Program-made: the position numbers and the translations under genes
The notes under the pieces: generated by a model
Told to the model about the DNA's origin: nothing
Database searches by the model: none
The model's input: only the letters and a program-made list of their open reading frames with translations
Part shown: piece by piece, positions 1 to 9,223 of the stretch
Layout: the number at the start of each line of letters is the position of its first letter
Position numbering within the stretch: position 1 is the first letter of the stretch
DNA from: Clostridiaceae bacterium
GTDB lineage: Bacteria; Bacillota; Clostridia; DSM-8532
DNA length: 35,165 nucleotides
Assembly (NCBI GenBank): GCA_012719545.1
Contig: JAAYAD010000039.1
Span: 1 to 35,165, forward strand
Direction: 5' to 3'

Positions 1-42
1 AGGAACAGAATACTTCATGTTATGGCATAAGCCTTTACATAC

Positions 43-78
43 AAAACTGGCAGACAACCAAATATGATCATCTGCCAG
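43..78 (-). terminator. second hairpin downstream of eno
   Basis: Arms 47-54 and 71-78 pair perfectly (CTGGCAGA with TCTGCCAG) around a 16-base loop, and on the minus strand a short TTTT follows. It lies about 60 bases past the much stronger eno terminator, so it may be a backup terminator. The large loop and short U-tract keep this tentative. Confidence 0.4.
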
Positions 79-134
79 CAATACATACGTTACTTCATTT
101 TACTTTGTTCCACCCCAACAATTGACGTAGAACC

Positions 135-170
135 TAAAAAAGGCTGTATACGTTTTGTATACAGCCTTTT
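135..170 (-). terminator. intrinsic terminator of eno
   Basis: Perfect 14-base-pair stem (138-151 with 157-170) around a 5-base loop. On the minus strand the stem runs straight into a T-tract (141-135). It starts 15 bases after the eno stop codon, the standard position for a Rho-independent terminator. The opposite strand also has a TTTT after the stem, but no gene is visible on plus to use it. Confidence 0.92.
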
Positions 171-185
171 GGTTGAAATCAATTA

Positions 186-1505
<1,320 letters not shown>

Positions 1506-1556
1506 CTATTAAACTCCTTTCATTTCAATTGTTTGTTAAATTAATAACTACATAAT

Positions 1557-1585
1557 AGAATACATTAAGAGATTTCAAATGTAAA
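1557..1585 (-). promoter_or_regulatory. sigma-A-type promoter of eno
   Basis: On the minus strand TTTACA (1585-1580) is followed after exactly 17 bases by TATTCT (1562-1557), giving a leader of about 45 bases before the eno ATG. Seen by eye only; no start-site data. Confidence 0.65.
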
Positions 1586-1666
1586 GATATTCCGCCTTAC
1601 GCATTCATTTAAAGTTTGATATATATAATAAAGTTTTATACTGACAAGGAATCTTTTCCCGATTCT

Positions 1667-2233
1667 TTATTTTAAATTCAGTATTTCAAAATTCTTTATG
1701 ATGTAATTAATACCCGAAATTATTGTCATAACAACTGCTGCGTACATCAGCACCATTCCAAGAGGAAAATCCGTTATCAATGATACAGGGAAATTCCTAA
1801 GAAGTAGTGCCACAATAGCTACAATCTGAATAACGGTTTTTATTTTCCCTAATCTATCCGCCGCAATTACAACTCTTTGACTTGCGGCTACCAGCCTGAA
1901 TCCTGAAACAATAAATTCGCGGGCTATTATGATAAATACCATCCAAACAGACAGATTGTCTGTCTTAATCAATGCAATAAGGGCAGCTGTGACTAAAAGT
2001 TTGTCCGCTATTGGATCCAAAAACTTGCCCAGTTCCGAGACTTGACCATATTTGCGGGCAAGTCTTCCGTCAACCATATCGGTTAAAGCAGCCAACACAA
2101 AAATAAGAGTTGCCGCATACCTTCCCCACTGGTCAATACCTAAAAACTGGCCAAACCAGCCAGGCATAAGGAAAAACAGGAAAACAGGAGTCGCAATAAT
2201 TCTGCATAAAGTTATTTTATTTGGGAGATTCAT
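1667..2233 (-). CDS. pgsA: CDP-diacylglycerol-glycerol-3-phosphate 3-phosphatidyltransferase
   Basis: Makes phosphatidylglycerol phosphate from CDP-diacylglycerol and glycerol-3-phosphate at the inner face of the membrane, the committed step to phosphatidylglycerol and cardiolipin. The 188-residue protein has the CDP-alcohol phosphatidyltransferase signature around residues 52-78: DMVDGRLAR, a conserved G, then FLDPIADK, supplying the metal-binding aspartates. Several hydrophobic segments follow (about 75-95, 100-115, 135-145, 155-178). It starts 24 bases after the rimO stop, with a modest GGTGG ribosome site, and is very likely co-transcribed with rimO. In many Firmicutes rimO-pgsA is followed by cinA and recA; here eno follows instead. 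Confidence 0.95.
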   Translation of the reverse strand: MNLPNKITLCRIIATPVFLFFLMPGWFGQFLGIDQWGRYAATLIFVLAALTDMVDGRLARKYGQVSELGKFLDPIADKLLVTAALIALIKTDNLSVWMVFIIIAREFIVSGFRLVAASQRVVIAADRLGKIKTVIQIVAIVALLLRNFPVSLITDFPLGMVLMYAAVVMTIISGINYIIKNFEILNLK

Positions 2234-2257
2234 TTTATAGCCACCATTCCATCTTAC

Positions 2258-3601
2258 TTATTTAATAACTGCTTCCCCCACAAGATCGTATCCATCAACA
2301 CACAGAATTTTCACGGGAACTATTTGTCCCTTCTCAAGAGGTTCAGCGGATGTAAGATAAATCACAGGATCTATTTCGGGAGTCTCAGCATATGACCTGC
2401 CAACATAAAAAATGCCATCATCTGCCACTCCATCGATAATTGTATCATAAACCTTACCGATTCGTGAACTATTATATTTCTCGACGTTTTCCTGCTGGAT
2501 TTCCATAATAGCATTGCGACGGGCTTCTTTAACTTTCTTGGGAAGATGCCCTTTCATTTTATATGCGGGAGTACCTTCCTCCTTTGAGTAAGCAAAGACA
2601 CCCAGGTGCGCAAAATGGCTCTCCCTTACAAAATCGCAGAGCTCATTAAAATCTTCTTCGGTTTCACCCGGAAAACCTGCGATTAATGAGGTTCTTAATA
2701 CAACACCAGGTATCCTCTCCCTGATTTTAGCCAAAAGATTAATTATATATTCCCTGGTTCCCCTGCGACCCATTGCCTTTAATATCCTGTCGGATATATG
2801 CTGGATGGGAATATCAAAATATTTGCAAAGCTTTGGATTTACCCTCATCTCTTCAATCAAGGCATCGTCAATAAGTTCAGGATAGCAGTAAAGAAGCCTT
2901 ATCCATTCAATTCCTTTAACCTTGCTGATTTCACGTATTAATTCAACCAGCCTTGGTTCTCCAAAAAGATCCCAGCCGTAGCGGGTAACATCCTGGGCTA
3001 CAAGAATAATCTCCTTTTTGCCCTGCTCTGCCAGAGCTTTGGCTTCCCTTATGATGCTTTCAATGGTTCTGCTTCTGTAATCGCCCCTGAGGCTTGGAAT
3101 AATGCAGTATGTGCATCTGTTGCTGCAACCTTCGGCTATTTTAAGGTATGCATAGGGAAGGTCATTGCTGGAAAGCCTTGATAAATCAAGATAGTCCACC
3201 TTATCAGGAATATCTGCGTAAACCTGATTAATGGGTGCATCAATTTCATAACACTTAAGTAAAATATCGGGAATTTCCTGAATGCTGCCGGTACCAACAA
3301 CCACGTCCACCTCAGGAATTTCCTTTATAATTTCATCCTTGTACCTTTCTGCCATACATCCTGTAACTATAAGGGTGTCAAGCTTTCCTGTCTCTTTGTA
3401 GCGTGCTGCCTCAAGAATGCTTATTACAGCCTCTTCCTTTGCATCACCAATAAAGGCACAGGTATTCACTATAATGACGTCAGCCTCTTCATGCTTGTCG
3501 GTAAATTCAAAGCCGGCGTCCTTTAAAGTTCCCAGAATTATTTCACTGTCCACCAGGTTTTTAGGGCATCCCAGTGACACAAGACCAATTTTGCGCTTCA
3601 A
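2258..3601 (-). CDS. rimO: ribosomal protein uS12 methylthiotransferase RimO (TTG start)
   Basis: Radical SAM enzyme that adds a methylthio group to a conserved aspartate of ribosomal protein S12. The N-terminal UPF0004 domain carries its Fe-S cysteines at 12, 48 and 82 (LGCPKNLVDSE, VNTCAF, VTGCMAER). The radical SAM motif CSNRCTYC follows at 159-166 and a C-terminal TRAM-like region ends the protein. LGCPKNLVDSE fits RimO rather than MiaB. I chose the TTG at 3601 because GGAGG sits 8 bases before it and the protein then opens MKRKIGLVSLGC as in other RimOs. An upstream in-frame ATG at 3667 would add 22 unlike residues and has no ribosome site. The result is 447 residues, a normal family length. 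It is first in an operon with pgsA. Confidence 0.95.
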   Translation of the reverse strand: MKRKIGLVSLGCPKNLVDSEIILGTLKDAGFEFTDKHEEADVIIVNTCAFIGDAKEEAVISILEAARYKETGKLDTLIVTGCMAERYKDEIIKEIPEVDVVVGTGSIQEIPDILLKCYEIDAPINQVYADIPDKVDYLDLSRLSSNDLPYAYLKIAEGCSNRCTYCIIPSLRGDYRSRTIESIIREAKALAEQGKKEIILVAQDVTRYGWDLFGEPRLVELIREISKVKGIEWIRLLYCYPELIDDALIEEMRVNPKLCKYFDIPIQHISDRILKAMGRRGTREYIINLLAKIRERIPGVVLRTSLIAGFPGETEEDFNELCDFVRESHFAHLGVFAYSKEEGTPAYKMKGHLPKKVKEARRNAIMEIQQENVEKYNSSRIGKVYDTIIDGVADDGIFYVGRSYAETPEIDPVIYLTSAEPLEKGQIVPVKILCVDGYDLVGEAVIK

Positions 3602-3689
3602 TATAATATCCTCCAAAACATTGTCTGTAATATTATCCTTCAAAACTATACCATAAACCTGTCCCATTAAAAAGCATTAATTCAAATGG

Positions 3690-3716
3690 AAAAAGCAGGC
3701 ATCGTGCCTGCTTTTT
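3690..3716 (-). terminator. terminator of the serA-LUD operon
   Basis: A 12-base-pair perfect stem (3690-3701 with 3705-3716) with a 3-base loop; the inner part is GCAGGCA/TGCCTGC and the outer part is A5/T5. It lies 20 bases downstream of the LUD stop and upstream of rimO, so it separates the two minus-strand operons. Its A/T flanks would also let it work on the plus strand. Confidence 0.85.
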
Positions 3717-3735
3717 AATTATAATAATGTAATTA

Positions 3736-4377
3736 TCAGTATCCAAGGTCTTCGCCAACCAGAATAAGCTTAATCCTGTTTTTGGCCTTCTGCCATCCCA
3801 ATATTACATAGGAACTGCATATGCGATCCTCTGATTTGCAGTCCATGCAGGTGCCAGTCTTTGCGCAGGGTGTGTTTTTGCTGAGCCTTACAGCATTAGC
3901 CGGAGCTGCTATGTTTCTTAACCTTTCATATGCTTCATCCATATTATTTACTATTTTATTTATGCCTGCCACCACAATGACGCTTTTAGGCCCATAAATC
4001 ATGGCTGCAACACGGTTTCCGTTACCATCCACGTTATAGAGCCTGCCGTCCAGTGTAATGGCATTGGTGCTTGTAATATAGGCGTCTGCAAAGAAGGACT
4101 GCCTGTAGATTTCCTCCATCTGCTCCCTTGTAAGTCCTTCGGCATACCGGTCCAGAAAATTGTAGCGGCCGGATCTTAAGTGGTCAATAACTCTGGCTTC
4201 AAAAAGAGACATAGAACCACCTAAGGCGACCGTCTCGCCTTCTTTTACAAGCTCGGCAATTTTACCGGGCACCTCTTCTTTGGAAGAAAGATAAATGGCC
4301 AGCATATTATTCTTTTGAAGATTTTCCATTACCTTATGTACTCGTTTATCAACTATGCTCTTTAAATGCTGATCCAT
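3736..4377 (-). CDS. LUD-domain (DUF162, LutC/YkgG-like) protein
   Basis: A 213-residue stand-alone LUD-domain protein. The family includes LutC/LutB of the lactate utilisation complex, but no lutA or lutB lies nearby, so a role in lactate oxidation is not supported. Typical features are the N-terminal helical region, EGETVALGGSMSLFEARVIDHLR around residues 46-68, and the Gly/Ala-rich centre MIYGPKSVIVVAGINKIV. Near the C-terminus is a cysteine cluster, CAKTGTCMDCKSEDRICSS (about 170-190), suggesting a metal or Fe-S site. It starts 23 bases after serA with a CAGGGGATG ribosome site and shares the serA transcript and its glycine riboswitch. A link to serine/glycine metabolism is therefore inferred from context only; the substrate is unknown. 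Confidence 0.8.
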   Translation of the reverse strand: MDQHLKSIVDKRVHKVMENLQKNNMLAIYLSSKEEVPGKIAELVKEGETVALGGSMSLFEARVIDHLRSGRYNFLDRYAEGLTREQMEEIYRQSFFADAYITSTNAITLDGRLYNVDGNGNRVAAMIYGPKSVIVVAGINKIVNNMDEAYERLRNIAAPANAVRLSKNTPCAKTGTCMDCKSEDRICSSYVILGWQKAKNRIKLILVGEDLGY

Positions 4378-4400
4378 TATTACATCCCCTGCCTGTTAAT

Positions 4401-6005
4401 TTAAAAATATAATTTTGAAACCTTAAGGATACCGTCAACGGTACGCAGCTCATTAATCAGTTCATCGGGTACATCGCTGTCTACACTTACAAAGGATACG
4501 GCCTTGTTGCCTTTTTCCTTTCTGCCCCACTGCAGGGCTGCAATGTTTATGTTGTTCTGGCCCAAAAGAGTTCCCACTTTTCCTATTATACCAGGAACGT
4601 CCTTGTTTTGGATAGCCAATACATAATTTGTAGGTTCAAAGTCAAGCTTATAGCCGAAGAAGTCAACAATTCGGATTGCATCCTTGGCAAAAACAGTTCC
4701 TGATACTGAAAGAATGCCGCTCTTTCTGTGGAATTTAACAGTAATGAGGTTTGTATATTTTTCAAGCTGGCTGGATTTGCTTTCAACAAGGTCAATTCCC
4801 ATTTCGTTAAGTTTAAGGGGGGCATTGACATAGTTAAGCTGAGTTTCGCTTACAACCGACAAGAACCCTTTGATAATACCGAGTGTAATCATTTTGGTTG
4901 GCTTTTCAACCAGATCCCCGCTATATATAACTTCAATCTTATTGACTCTTTCCTGCTCAGCCTGATAATAGATGGCACCAAGCTTTTCACCAAGACTGAT
5001 ATAGGGCTTAAGTTCGTTTAAGTCGCCTGAAATTGGAGGCATGTTTACAGCAGATACAAATTCACCGTTAAGAACAGCTTCCACATTCTTGGCAACACCC
5101 AATGAACAGTTCAGATTGGCCTCCTTAGTTGATGCGCCAAGATGGGGAGTAAAAATAACCTGATCAAGATCCAGCAATGGATTCCAGTAATCCTGCTCCT
5201 CAGGTTTTTTGTTGAAGTTGGGCTCTACTTCCTGAACATCCAGAGCCGCACCTGCCACATGTCCTGAAACAATAGCGTTGTAAAGGGCCTTTTCATCAAT
5301 CATTCCGCCGCGGGCAACATTTACTATGCGAACACCCTTCTTGCAAATTGCAAGCTCTCTTTCACCTATAAGATTCTTGCTCTCAGGAGTTTTTGGAATA
5401 TGTATTGTAATAAGATCAGCAATCTTAAGAAGATCATCCAGAGTTTCCATGCGGGTAATTCCCAATTGAGCTACCCTCTCATCGGATATGTAAGGGTCAT
5501 ATCCAACAACCTTCATGCCTGCTCCCAAAAGCTTCTTTGCAACAATTGAACCTATCTTTCCAAGACCTATTACACCGGCTATTTTACCGTCAAGCTCTTC
5601 ACCAACAAATCTGTTTCTTCTGAAATCCCTGTTCTTTGCCGCATGATATGCCTGGGGGATATTTCTGAATACGGAATAAATCAGCGCTACGCTCATTTCT
5701 GCCGCTGCCATGGTGTTTCCTTCAGGAGTATTGACAACTGTAATACCGCGCTGTGTACATGCATCAAGGTCAATATTGTCAACGCCGTTGCCTGCTCGGC
5801 CTACAACCTTAAGATTCACACCCCGTTCAATAATATCTCTCTTAACCTTTGTAGCACTTCTTACTATGAGTGCGTCATACTGTCCTATTACTTCAAGGAG
5901 TTCCTCATGGGAAATACCGAACGGAGTATCCACCTCAAAGCCTTTGCTTTTAAGGTAGTCAATGCCATCCTGTGCCATCTTGTCGGTAACTATTATTTTA
6001 GCCAT
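4401..6005 (-). CDS. serA: D-3-phosphoglycerate dehydrogenase (long, ACT-containing form)
   Basis: Oxidises 3-phosphoglycerate to 3-phosphohydroxypyruvate with NAD, the first step of serine synthesis. The 534-residue protein is of the long Bacillus/Mycobacterium type. An N-terminal catalytic domain (NGVDNID, then the NAD-binding GVIGLGKIGSIVAKKL near 145, NVARGGMIDEKAL, and the catalytic-His segment TPHLGASTKEA) is followed by an intervening regulatory domain and a C-terminal ACT domain (VLAIQNKDVPGIIGKVGTLL), where serine feedback would act. The start is the ATG at 6005, 7 bases after AGGAGG; a TTG two codons earlier is too close to that site. A tandem glycine riboswitch and a terminator precede it, so expression should respond to glycine. 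A LUD gene follows in the same operon. No serC is visible. Confidence 0.96.
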   Translation of the reverse strand: MAKIIVTDKMAQDGIDYLKSKGFEVDTPFGISHEELLEVIGQYDALIVRSATKVKRDIIERGVNLKVVGRAGNGVDNIDLDACTQRGITVVNTPEGNTMAAAEMSVALIYSVFRNIPQAYHAAKNRDFRRNRFVGEELDGKIAGVIGLGKIGSIVAKKLLGAGMKVVGYDPYISDERVAQLGITRMETLDDLLKIADLITIHIPKTPESKNLIGERELAICKKGVRIVNVARGGMIDEKALYNAIVSGHVAGAALDVQEVEPNFNKKPEEQDYWNPLLDLDQVIFTPHLGASTKEANLNCSLGVAKNVEAVLNGEFVSAVNMPPISGDLNELKPYISLGEKLGAIYYQAEQERVNKIEVIYSGDLVEKPTKMITLGIIKGFLSVVSETQLNYVNAPLKLNEMGIDLVESKSSQLEKYTNLITVKFHRKSGILSVSGTVFAKDAIRIVDFFGYKLDFEPTNYVLAIQNKDVPGIIGKVGTLLGQNNINIAALQWGRKEKGNKAVSFVSVDSDVPDELINELRTVDGILKVSKLYF

Positions 6006-6041
6006 ATCCAAACCTCCTGCTATTTATGGGGTTCATTAAAT

Positions 6042-6071
6042 AAAAAAGCCAAACCTTTTATGTTTGACCTT
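6042..6071 (-). terminator. leader terminator of the glycine riboswitch
   Basis: On the minus strand AAGGTCAAAC pairs with GTTTGGCTTT (two wobble pairs, 7-base loop), followed directly by a six-base T-tract ending at 6042. It lies between the riboswitch and the serA ribosome site, so it is the likely expression platform. I could not resolve a convincing antiterminator by eye, so whether glycine turns serA on or off is not settled. An extra 8-base-pair hairpin (about 6101-6122) lies between aptamer 2 and this terminator. Confidence 0.8.
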
Positions 6072-6127
6072 GAAAAAGACTCTGTATGAAAAGCAAAGAT
6101 AAGCATGGCTTGTGCATGCTTAAAGAG

Positions 6128-6279
6128 CTCTGTCCTTTTGCCTGAGAGTGTCATCCAAATATCGGACTTGCCCCTTCGGCGCCTTCCATTAGGTCTCTCC
6201 AGAGGTCCGTCGGGCTAAGGTCTATTTACCTGAGAGATTTACTCCTTCGGTGTGCCGTAAAAGCCGCTCTCCCTTAGCC
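6128..6279 (-). promoter_or_regulatory. tandem glycine riboswitch upstream of serA
   Basis: Two consecutive glycine aptamers on the minus strand. Aptamer 1 (6279-6213) is closed by a perfect 8-base-pair P1, GGCTAAGG with CCTTAGCC, and contains CCGAAGGAG and CTCTCAGG. Aptamer 2 (6204-6128) is closed by CTCTG with CAGAG and holds the class hallmarks GCGCCGAAGGGGCAAG and ACTCTCAGGCAAAAGGACAG. A short linker joins them, as in the cooperative gcvT-type arrangement. Glycine riboswitches most often control glycine cleavage or glycine transport genes; here the element leads into serA and a LUD gene. Identity is firm from the conserved cores; the direction of control is not. Confidence 0.95.
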
Positions 6280-6298
6280 TTCATCCGGTTATTAAGTT

Positions 6299-6327
6299 GT
6301 TATGTCACAATCAAAATAGGTATTCAA
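6299..6327 (-). promoter_or_regulatory. possible promoter of the serA riboswitch transcript
   Basis: On the minus strand TTGAAT (6327-6322), a 17-base spacer and CATAAC (6304-6299) would start RNA about 10 bases before the first aptamer. A second candidate, TTGATT-17-TATTAT, lies roughly 40 bases further upstream. Neither is a perfect match, so the choice is uncertain. The rest of 6328-6589 is AT-rich with no credible gene. Confidence 0.35.
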
Positions 6328-6589
6328 TAAGTTATGTTTATAATAACGCTAAGGATTATAAAAATCAATAGATGCAATTAGTTTTTGACATTTATTTCAC
6401 AAATGCAGGTTACTTTACCATGATATTTAATTAAATTACACAATAATGTTTTGCCAATTAATTCTATGCTTATCTCATTTTCTTAATTAACATCCTTAAG
6501 TTTCTGGCTCAAAAGTTTGTCAGGTTACAATAGTGCCTTATCTAGCCTGTCCGAGTGCCAAATTGGGAAAAACGCAAAATTATGCCGTG

Positions 6590-6618
6590 TTGAAAAGGGT
6601 GTGTATGTTTATTACAAT
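6590..6618 (+). promoter_or_regulatory. sigma-A-type promoter of galE
   Basis: TTGAAA (6590-6595) and TACAAT (6613-6618) are separated by exactly 17 bases. The predicted start near 6625 leaves a leader of about 65 bases before galE. It is the best plus-strand match in the 390-base gap between the riboswitch and galE. Confidence 0.65.
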
Positions 6619-6690
6619 ATGAATGACACTTATTTTTGGACATAATTGCTGTAAGGAATATTTTTAAAGAACTTTCAGGAGGATGGACAG

Positions 6691-7701
6691 ATGGCAGTAT
6701 TGGTTACGGGGGGAGCCGGCTATATAGGTAGTCATACCTGCGTCGAGCTTTTAAACGAAGGATATGAGGTTGTAGTTATTGACAACCTTTCAAATGCAAA
6801 CGAAATAGCCCTTGAACGGGTCCAGGAGATAACAGGGAAAAAGCTTACCTTTTACAAAAAGGACTTATTGGACAGAGAAGCCCTGGATGAAATATTCACA
6901 AAAGAAAATATTGATTCGGTAATTCATTTCGCAGCCCTTAAGGCAGTGGGCGAATCGGTTGAAAAGCCTTTGGAATACTACTACAACAACATAACCGGAA
7001 CATTGATTTTGTGCGATGTAATGAGAAAACATAAAGTCAAGAATCTGGTATTCAGCTCTTCAGCAACAGTTTACGGAAATCCCAAAACTGTTCCCATTAA
7101 AGAAGATTTTCCCCTTTCGGCAACAAATCCTTATGGTTATTCAAAGCTTGTAACAGAGCAAATCTTAAAAGATCTTCACAAATCAGACCCTGAATGGAAC
7201 ATTATTCTTCTTCGTTATTTCAATCCCGTTGGAGCCCATAAAAGCGGCAGAATTGGAGAGGATCCCAAGGGAATTCCCAATAATCTTGTCCCATATATAA
7301 CCCAGGTAGCTGTCGGAAAGCTTGAGTGCCTTAATGTATTTGGAAATGATTACGATACTCCCGACGGAACAGGGGTGCGTGATTATATACATGTGGTGGA
7401 CCTTGCCATAGGCCATATAAAAGCTCTGGAGAAACTAAAGGAAAAGAGGGGAATCCTGGCATACAATCTTGGTACGGGTAAAGGATACAGTGTTCTGGAA
7501 ATGGTCAGAATGTTTTCAGAAATATGCGGCAAGGAAATAAAATATCAGATTAAGCCAAGAAGACCCGGAGACATTGCCATCTGCTATGCAGATCCTTCCA
7601 AAGCGCAGCAGGAGCTTGGCTGGTCCTGTCAAAGAGGACTTAGGGAAATGTGCGAAGATGCCTTAAGATGGCAGCTGAATAATCCCAATGGTTACGAATA
7701 A
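6691..7701 (+). CDS. galE: UDP-glucose 4-epimerase
   Basis: Interconverts UDP-glucose and UDP-galactose (Leloir pathway and supply of galactose units for surface polysaccharides); cytoplasmic and NAD-dependent. The 336-residue length is typical. It begins with the Rossmann glycine motif [11 protein letters not shown], then [17 protein letters not shown], the catalytic serine region SSSATVYG, and the YGYSK catalytic Tyr/Lys pair, an extended short-chain dehydrogenase pattern. [18 protein letters not shown] and [11 protein letters not shown] are characteristic of GalE itself. AGGAGG lies 8 bases before the ATG. It is transcribed alone on plus, with no other galactose gene adjacent, so a housekeeping role in sugar-nucleotide supply is the likeliest reading. 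Confidence 0.95.
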   Translation: MAVLVTGGAGYIGSHTCVELLNEGYEVVVIDNLSNANEIALERVQEITGKKLTFYKKDLLDREALDEIFTKENIDSVIHFAALKAVGESVEKPLEYYYNNITGTLILCDVMRKHKVKNLVFSSSATVYGNPKTVPIKEDFPLSATNPYGYSKLVTEQILKDLHKSDPEWNIILLRYFNPVGAHKSGRIGEDPKGIPNNLVPYITQVAVGKLECLNVFGNDYDTPDGTGVRDYIHVVDLAIGHIKALEKLKEKRGILAYNLGTGKGYSVLEMVRMFSEICGKEIKYQIKPRRPGDIAICYADPSKAQQELGWSCQRGLREMCEDALRWQLNNPNGYE

Positions 7702-7762
7702 ACAGGGACTTAAGTAGAGGCATCTGCCTTACAAGTACCCATAAATTTAAGCCATAAAAATT

Positions 7763-7802
7763 AAGTCCGCAAGGCTAACAAAGTATACAGCCCTGCGGAC
7801 TT
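7763..7802. terminator. bidirectional terminator between galE and ftsY
   Basis: Arms 7763-7776 and 7789-7802 pair over 14 positions with one mismatch (AAGTCCGCA-AGGCT type), with a 12-base loop. TTAATTTTT follows on plus and AATTTTTA on minus. It sits between convergent galE and ftsY and can serve both. Confidence 0.8.
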
Positions 7803-7879
7803 TAATTTTTGCAGTATGTCGTATATTTTATATTTAATTAATGATTAATTACTTTGAATTGCCTGAGTTAACTTGCTAG

Positions 7880-7902
7880 GGATATCCTGGCGTATACGCC
7901 AG
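7880..7902. repeat. adjacent perfect palindromes just after ftsY
   Basis: CTGGCGTATACGCCAG (7887-7902) is a perfect 16-base palindrome ending one base from the ftsY stop codon and sharing one base with a second palindrome, GGATATCC (7880-7887). There is no U-tract, so it is not a standard terminator; it could be a protein site or an mRNA 3' stabilising hairpin. Its function is unknown. Confidence 0.4.
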
Positions 7903-7903
7903 T

Positions 7904-9076
7904 TTACATTTCAGTGCCAAAAAGTGCTTCAACGAATTTTTCAGGGTTAAATGGCTGAAGATCTTCCATCTGCTCTCCAACGCCTATGAACTTAACAGGT
8001 ACATTCAGTTCTGATTTGATTGACACAACTATACCGCCCTTTGCCGTTCCGTCAAGCTTCGTCAAAATAAGGCCTGTAAGCTGTGAAACCTCGGAAAAGG
8101 TTTTTGCCTGCTGAACAGCATTCTGACCCGTTGTAGCATCAAGTACCAGCAAGGTTTCAATGTCCGCACCGGGAAGCTCTCTTTGAATAACACGGAATAC
8201 CTTTTTAAGCTCTTCCATGAGATTCTTTTTGGTGTGGAGTCTTCCTGCTGTATCGCAAATCAGTACATCCGTTCCCTTGGATTTGCAGTGCTGGATAGCA
8301 TCAAAAATAACTGCTGAAGGATCTGCTCCTTCACTGTGCTTAATTATCTCTACCCCTGCCCTCTTTGTCCATATCTCAAGCTGGTCAATGGCAGCGGCTC
8401 TGAAGGTATCGGCAGCCGCAACAGTAACTTTCTTGCCCTGTTTTTTAAGCATATGAGCAAGTTTTCCAATGGATGTGGTCTTTCCCACACCATTAACGCC
8501 TATAACCACTATAACCGAAGGCCTTGTATCAAGCTTTAAGCCGACATTTTCAAAGGTAAGACTGTCAGCAATAATCTCCATAAGGGCCTTTCTTACCTGG
8601 CTTGCCTCGGTTATTTTCTCTCTTTTTACCTTTTCTCTGAGCTCGGAGATAATATTAAGGGAAGCATTGATTCCGATATCGGAGGTTATCAATACCTCCT
8701 CCAGTTCCTCAAACAGCTCCTCGTCCACTTTTCCAAAGGAGGTAAGTATCTGGTCAATCTTTGTGGTAATTGAATCCCTTGTTTTCTTAAGGCCACTTTT
8801 AAGCCTTTCAAAGAGGTTCTGCTTCTTTTCAGGCTTTTCTTCGGGTTCTTCTGCCTGTTCCTCAGAAAAAGTTTCGATTTCTTCATTACTTAAAGGAATT
8901 TCCTCAACTTCCGGTTCTTCCGCCTCTTTTTTTGCCAGTTCTTCTTGTGCTTGCTCAAAATACGTCGCAAAATCCTCAGATTCCTGCTCTATATTCTGCT
9001 CTAATATTTCATTCTGGGCAGCCTCTTTTTCAGCCTCTGTTTTTTTCTTTCCCCAGTTAAACCACTTAATGGCCAT
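7904..9076 (-). CDS. ftsY: signal recognition particle receptor FtsY
   Basis: GTPase that docks ribosome-SRP complexes at the membrane for co-translational insertion. The 390-residue protein opens with MAIKWFNWGKKK, a short amphipathic membrane-targeting helix. A strongly acidic A domain (about 13-85, rich in Glu) follows, then the helical N domain (about 90-180) and the GTPase G domain. G1 is GVNGVGKTTS (193-202), with later VAAADTFRAAAIDQLE, the G3 motif DTAGRL, and TKLDGTAKGG. FtsY rather than Ffh is indicated by the acidic N-terminus and the lack of a methionine-rich M domain. It lies 147 bases downstream of smc, as in the Firmicute rnc-smc-ftsY cluster, though rnc is not here. Confidence 0.96.
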   Translation of the reverse strand: MAIKWFNWGKKKTEAEKEAAQNEILEQNIEQESEDFATYFEQAQEELAKKEAEEPEVEEIPLSNEEIETFSEEQAEEPEEKPEKKQNLFERLKSGLKKTRDSITTKIDQILTSFGKVDEELFEELEEVLITSDIGINASLNIISELREKVKREKITEASQVRKALMEIIADSLTFENVGLKLDTRPSVIVVIGVNGVGKTTSIGKLAHMLKKQGKKVTVAAADTFRAAAIDQLEIWTKRAGVEIIKHSEGADPSAVIFDAIQHCKSKGTDVLICDTAGRLHTKKNLMEELKKVFRVIQRELPGADIETLLVLDATTGQNAVQQAKTFSEVSQLTGLILTKLDGTAKGGIVVSIKSELNVPVKFIGVGEQMEDLQPFNPEKFVEALFGTEM

Positions 9077-9223
9077 TTATACACCTGTCCTTTCAAGCTT
9101 AAACTATTTAATCAAATTTATTTATTGGCTTACCATATAAAACTTTACCTATTATGCTCCTTTTTATGTCCCCATTAGTTAAGAATCGTCCTGTAAATTA
9201 TGAATTAAAACTAAGGCCATGAT

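Noticed and set aside
3736-4377. Calling the LUD gene a lactate utilisation protein
   Set aside because: No lutA/lutB or lactate permease lies nearby and the operon partner is serA; the domain name alone does not give the substrate.
6385-6390. Perfect TTGACA on the plus strand upstream of galE
   Set aside because: No -10 element stands at 16-18 bases, while TTGAAA-17-TACAAT at 6590 is closer to galE and complete.
8469-9140. Plus-strand 223-codon frame opposite ftsY
   Set aside because: It is Ser/Phe-rich and mirrors the acidic and conserved ftsY sequence; no ribosome site and no family resemblance. The same applies to the other long plus-strand frames opposite eno, smc, icd, acn and thrS.
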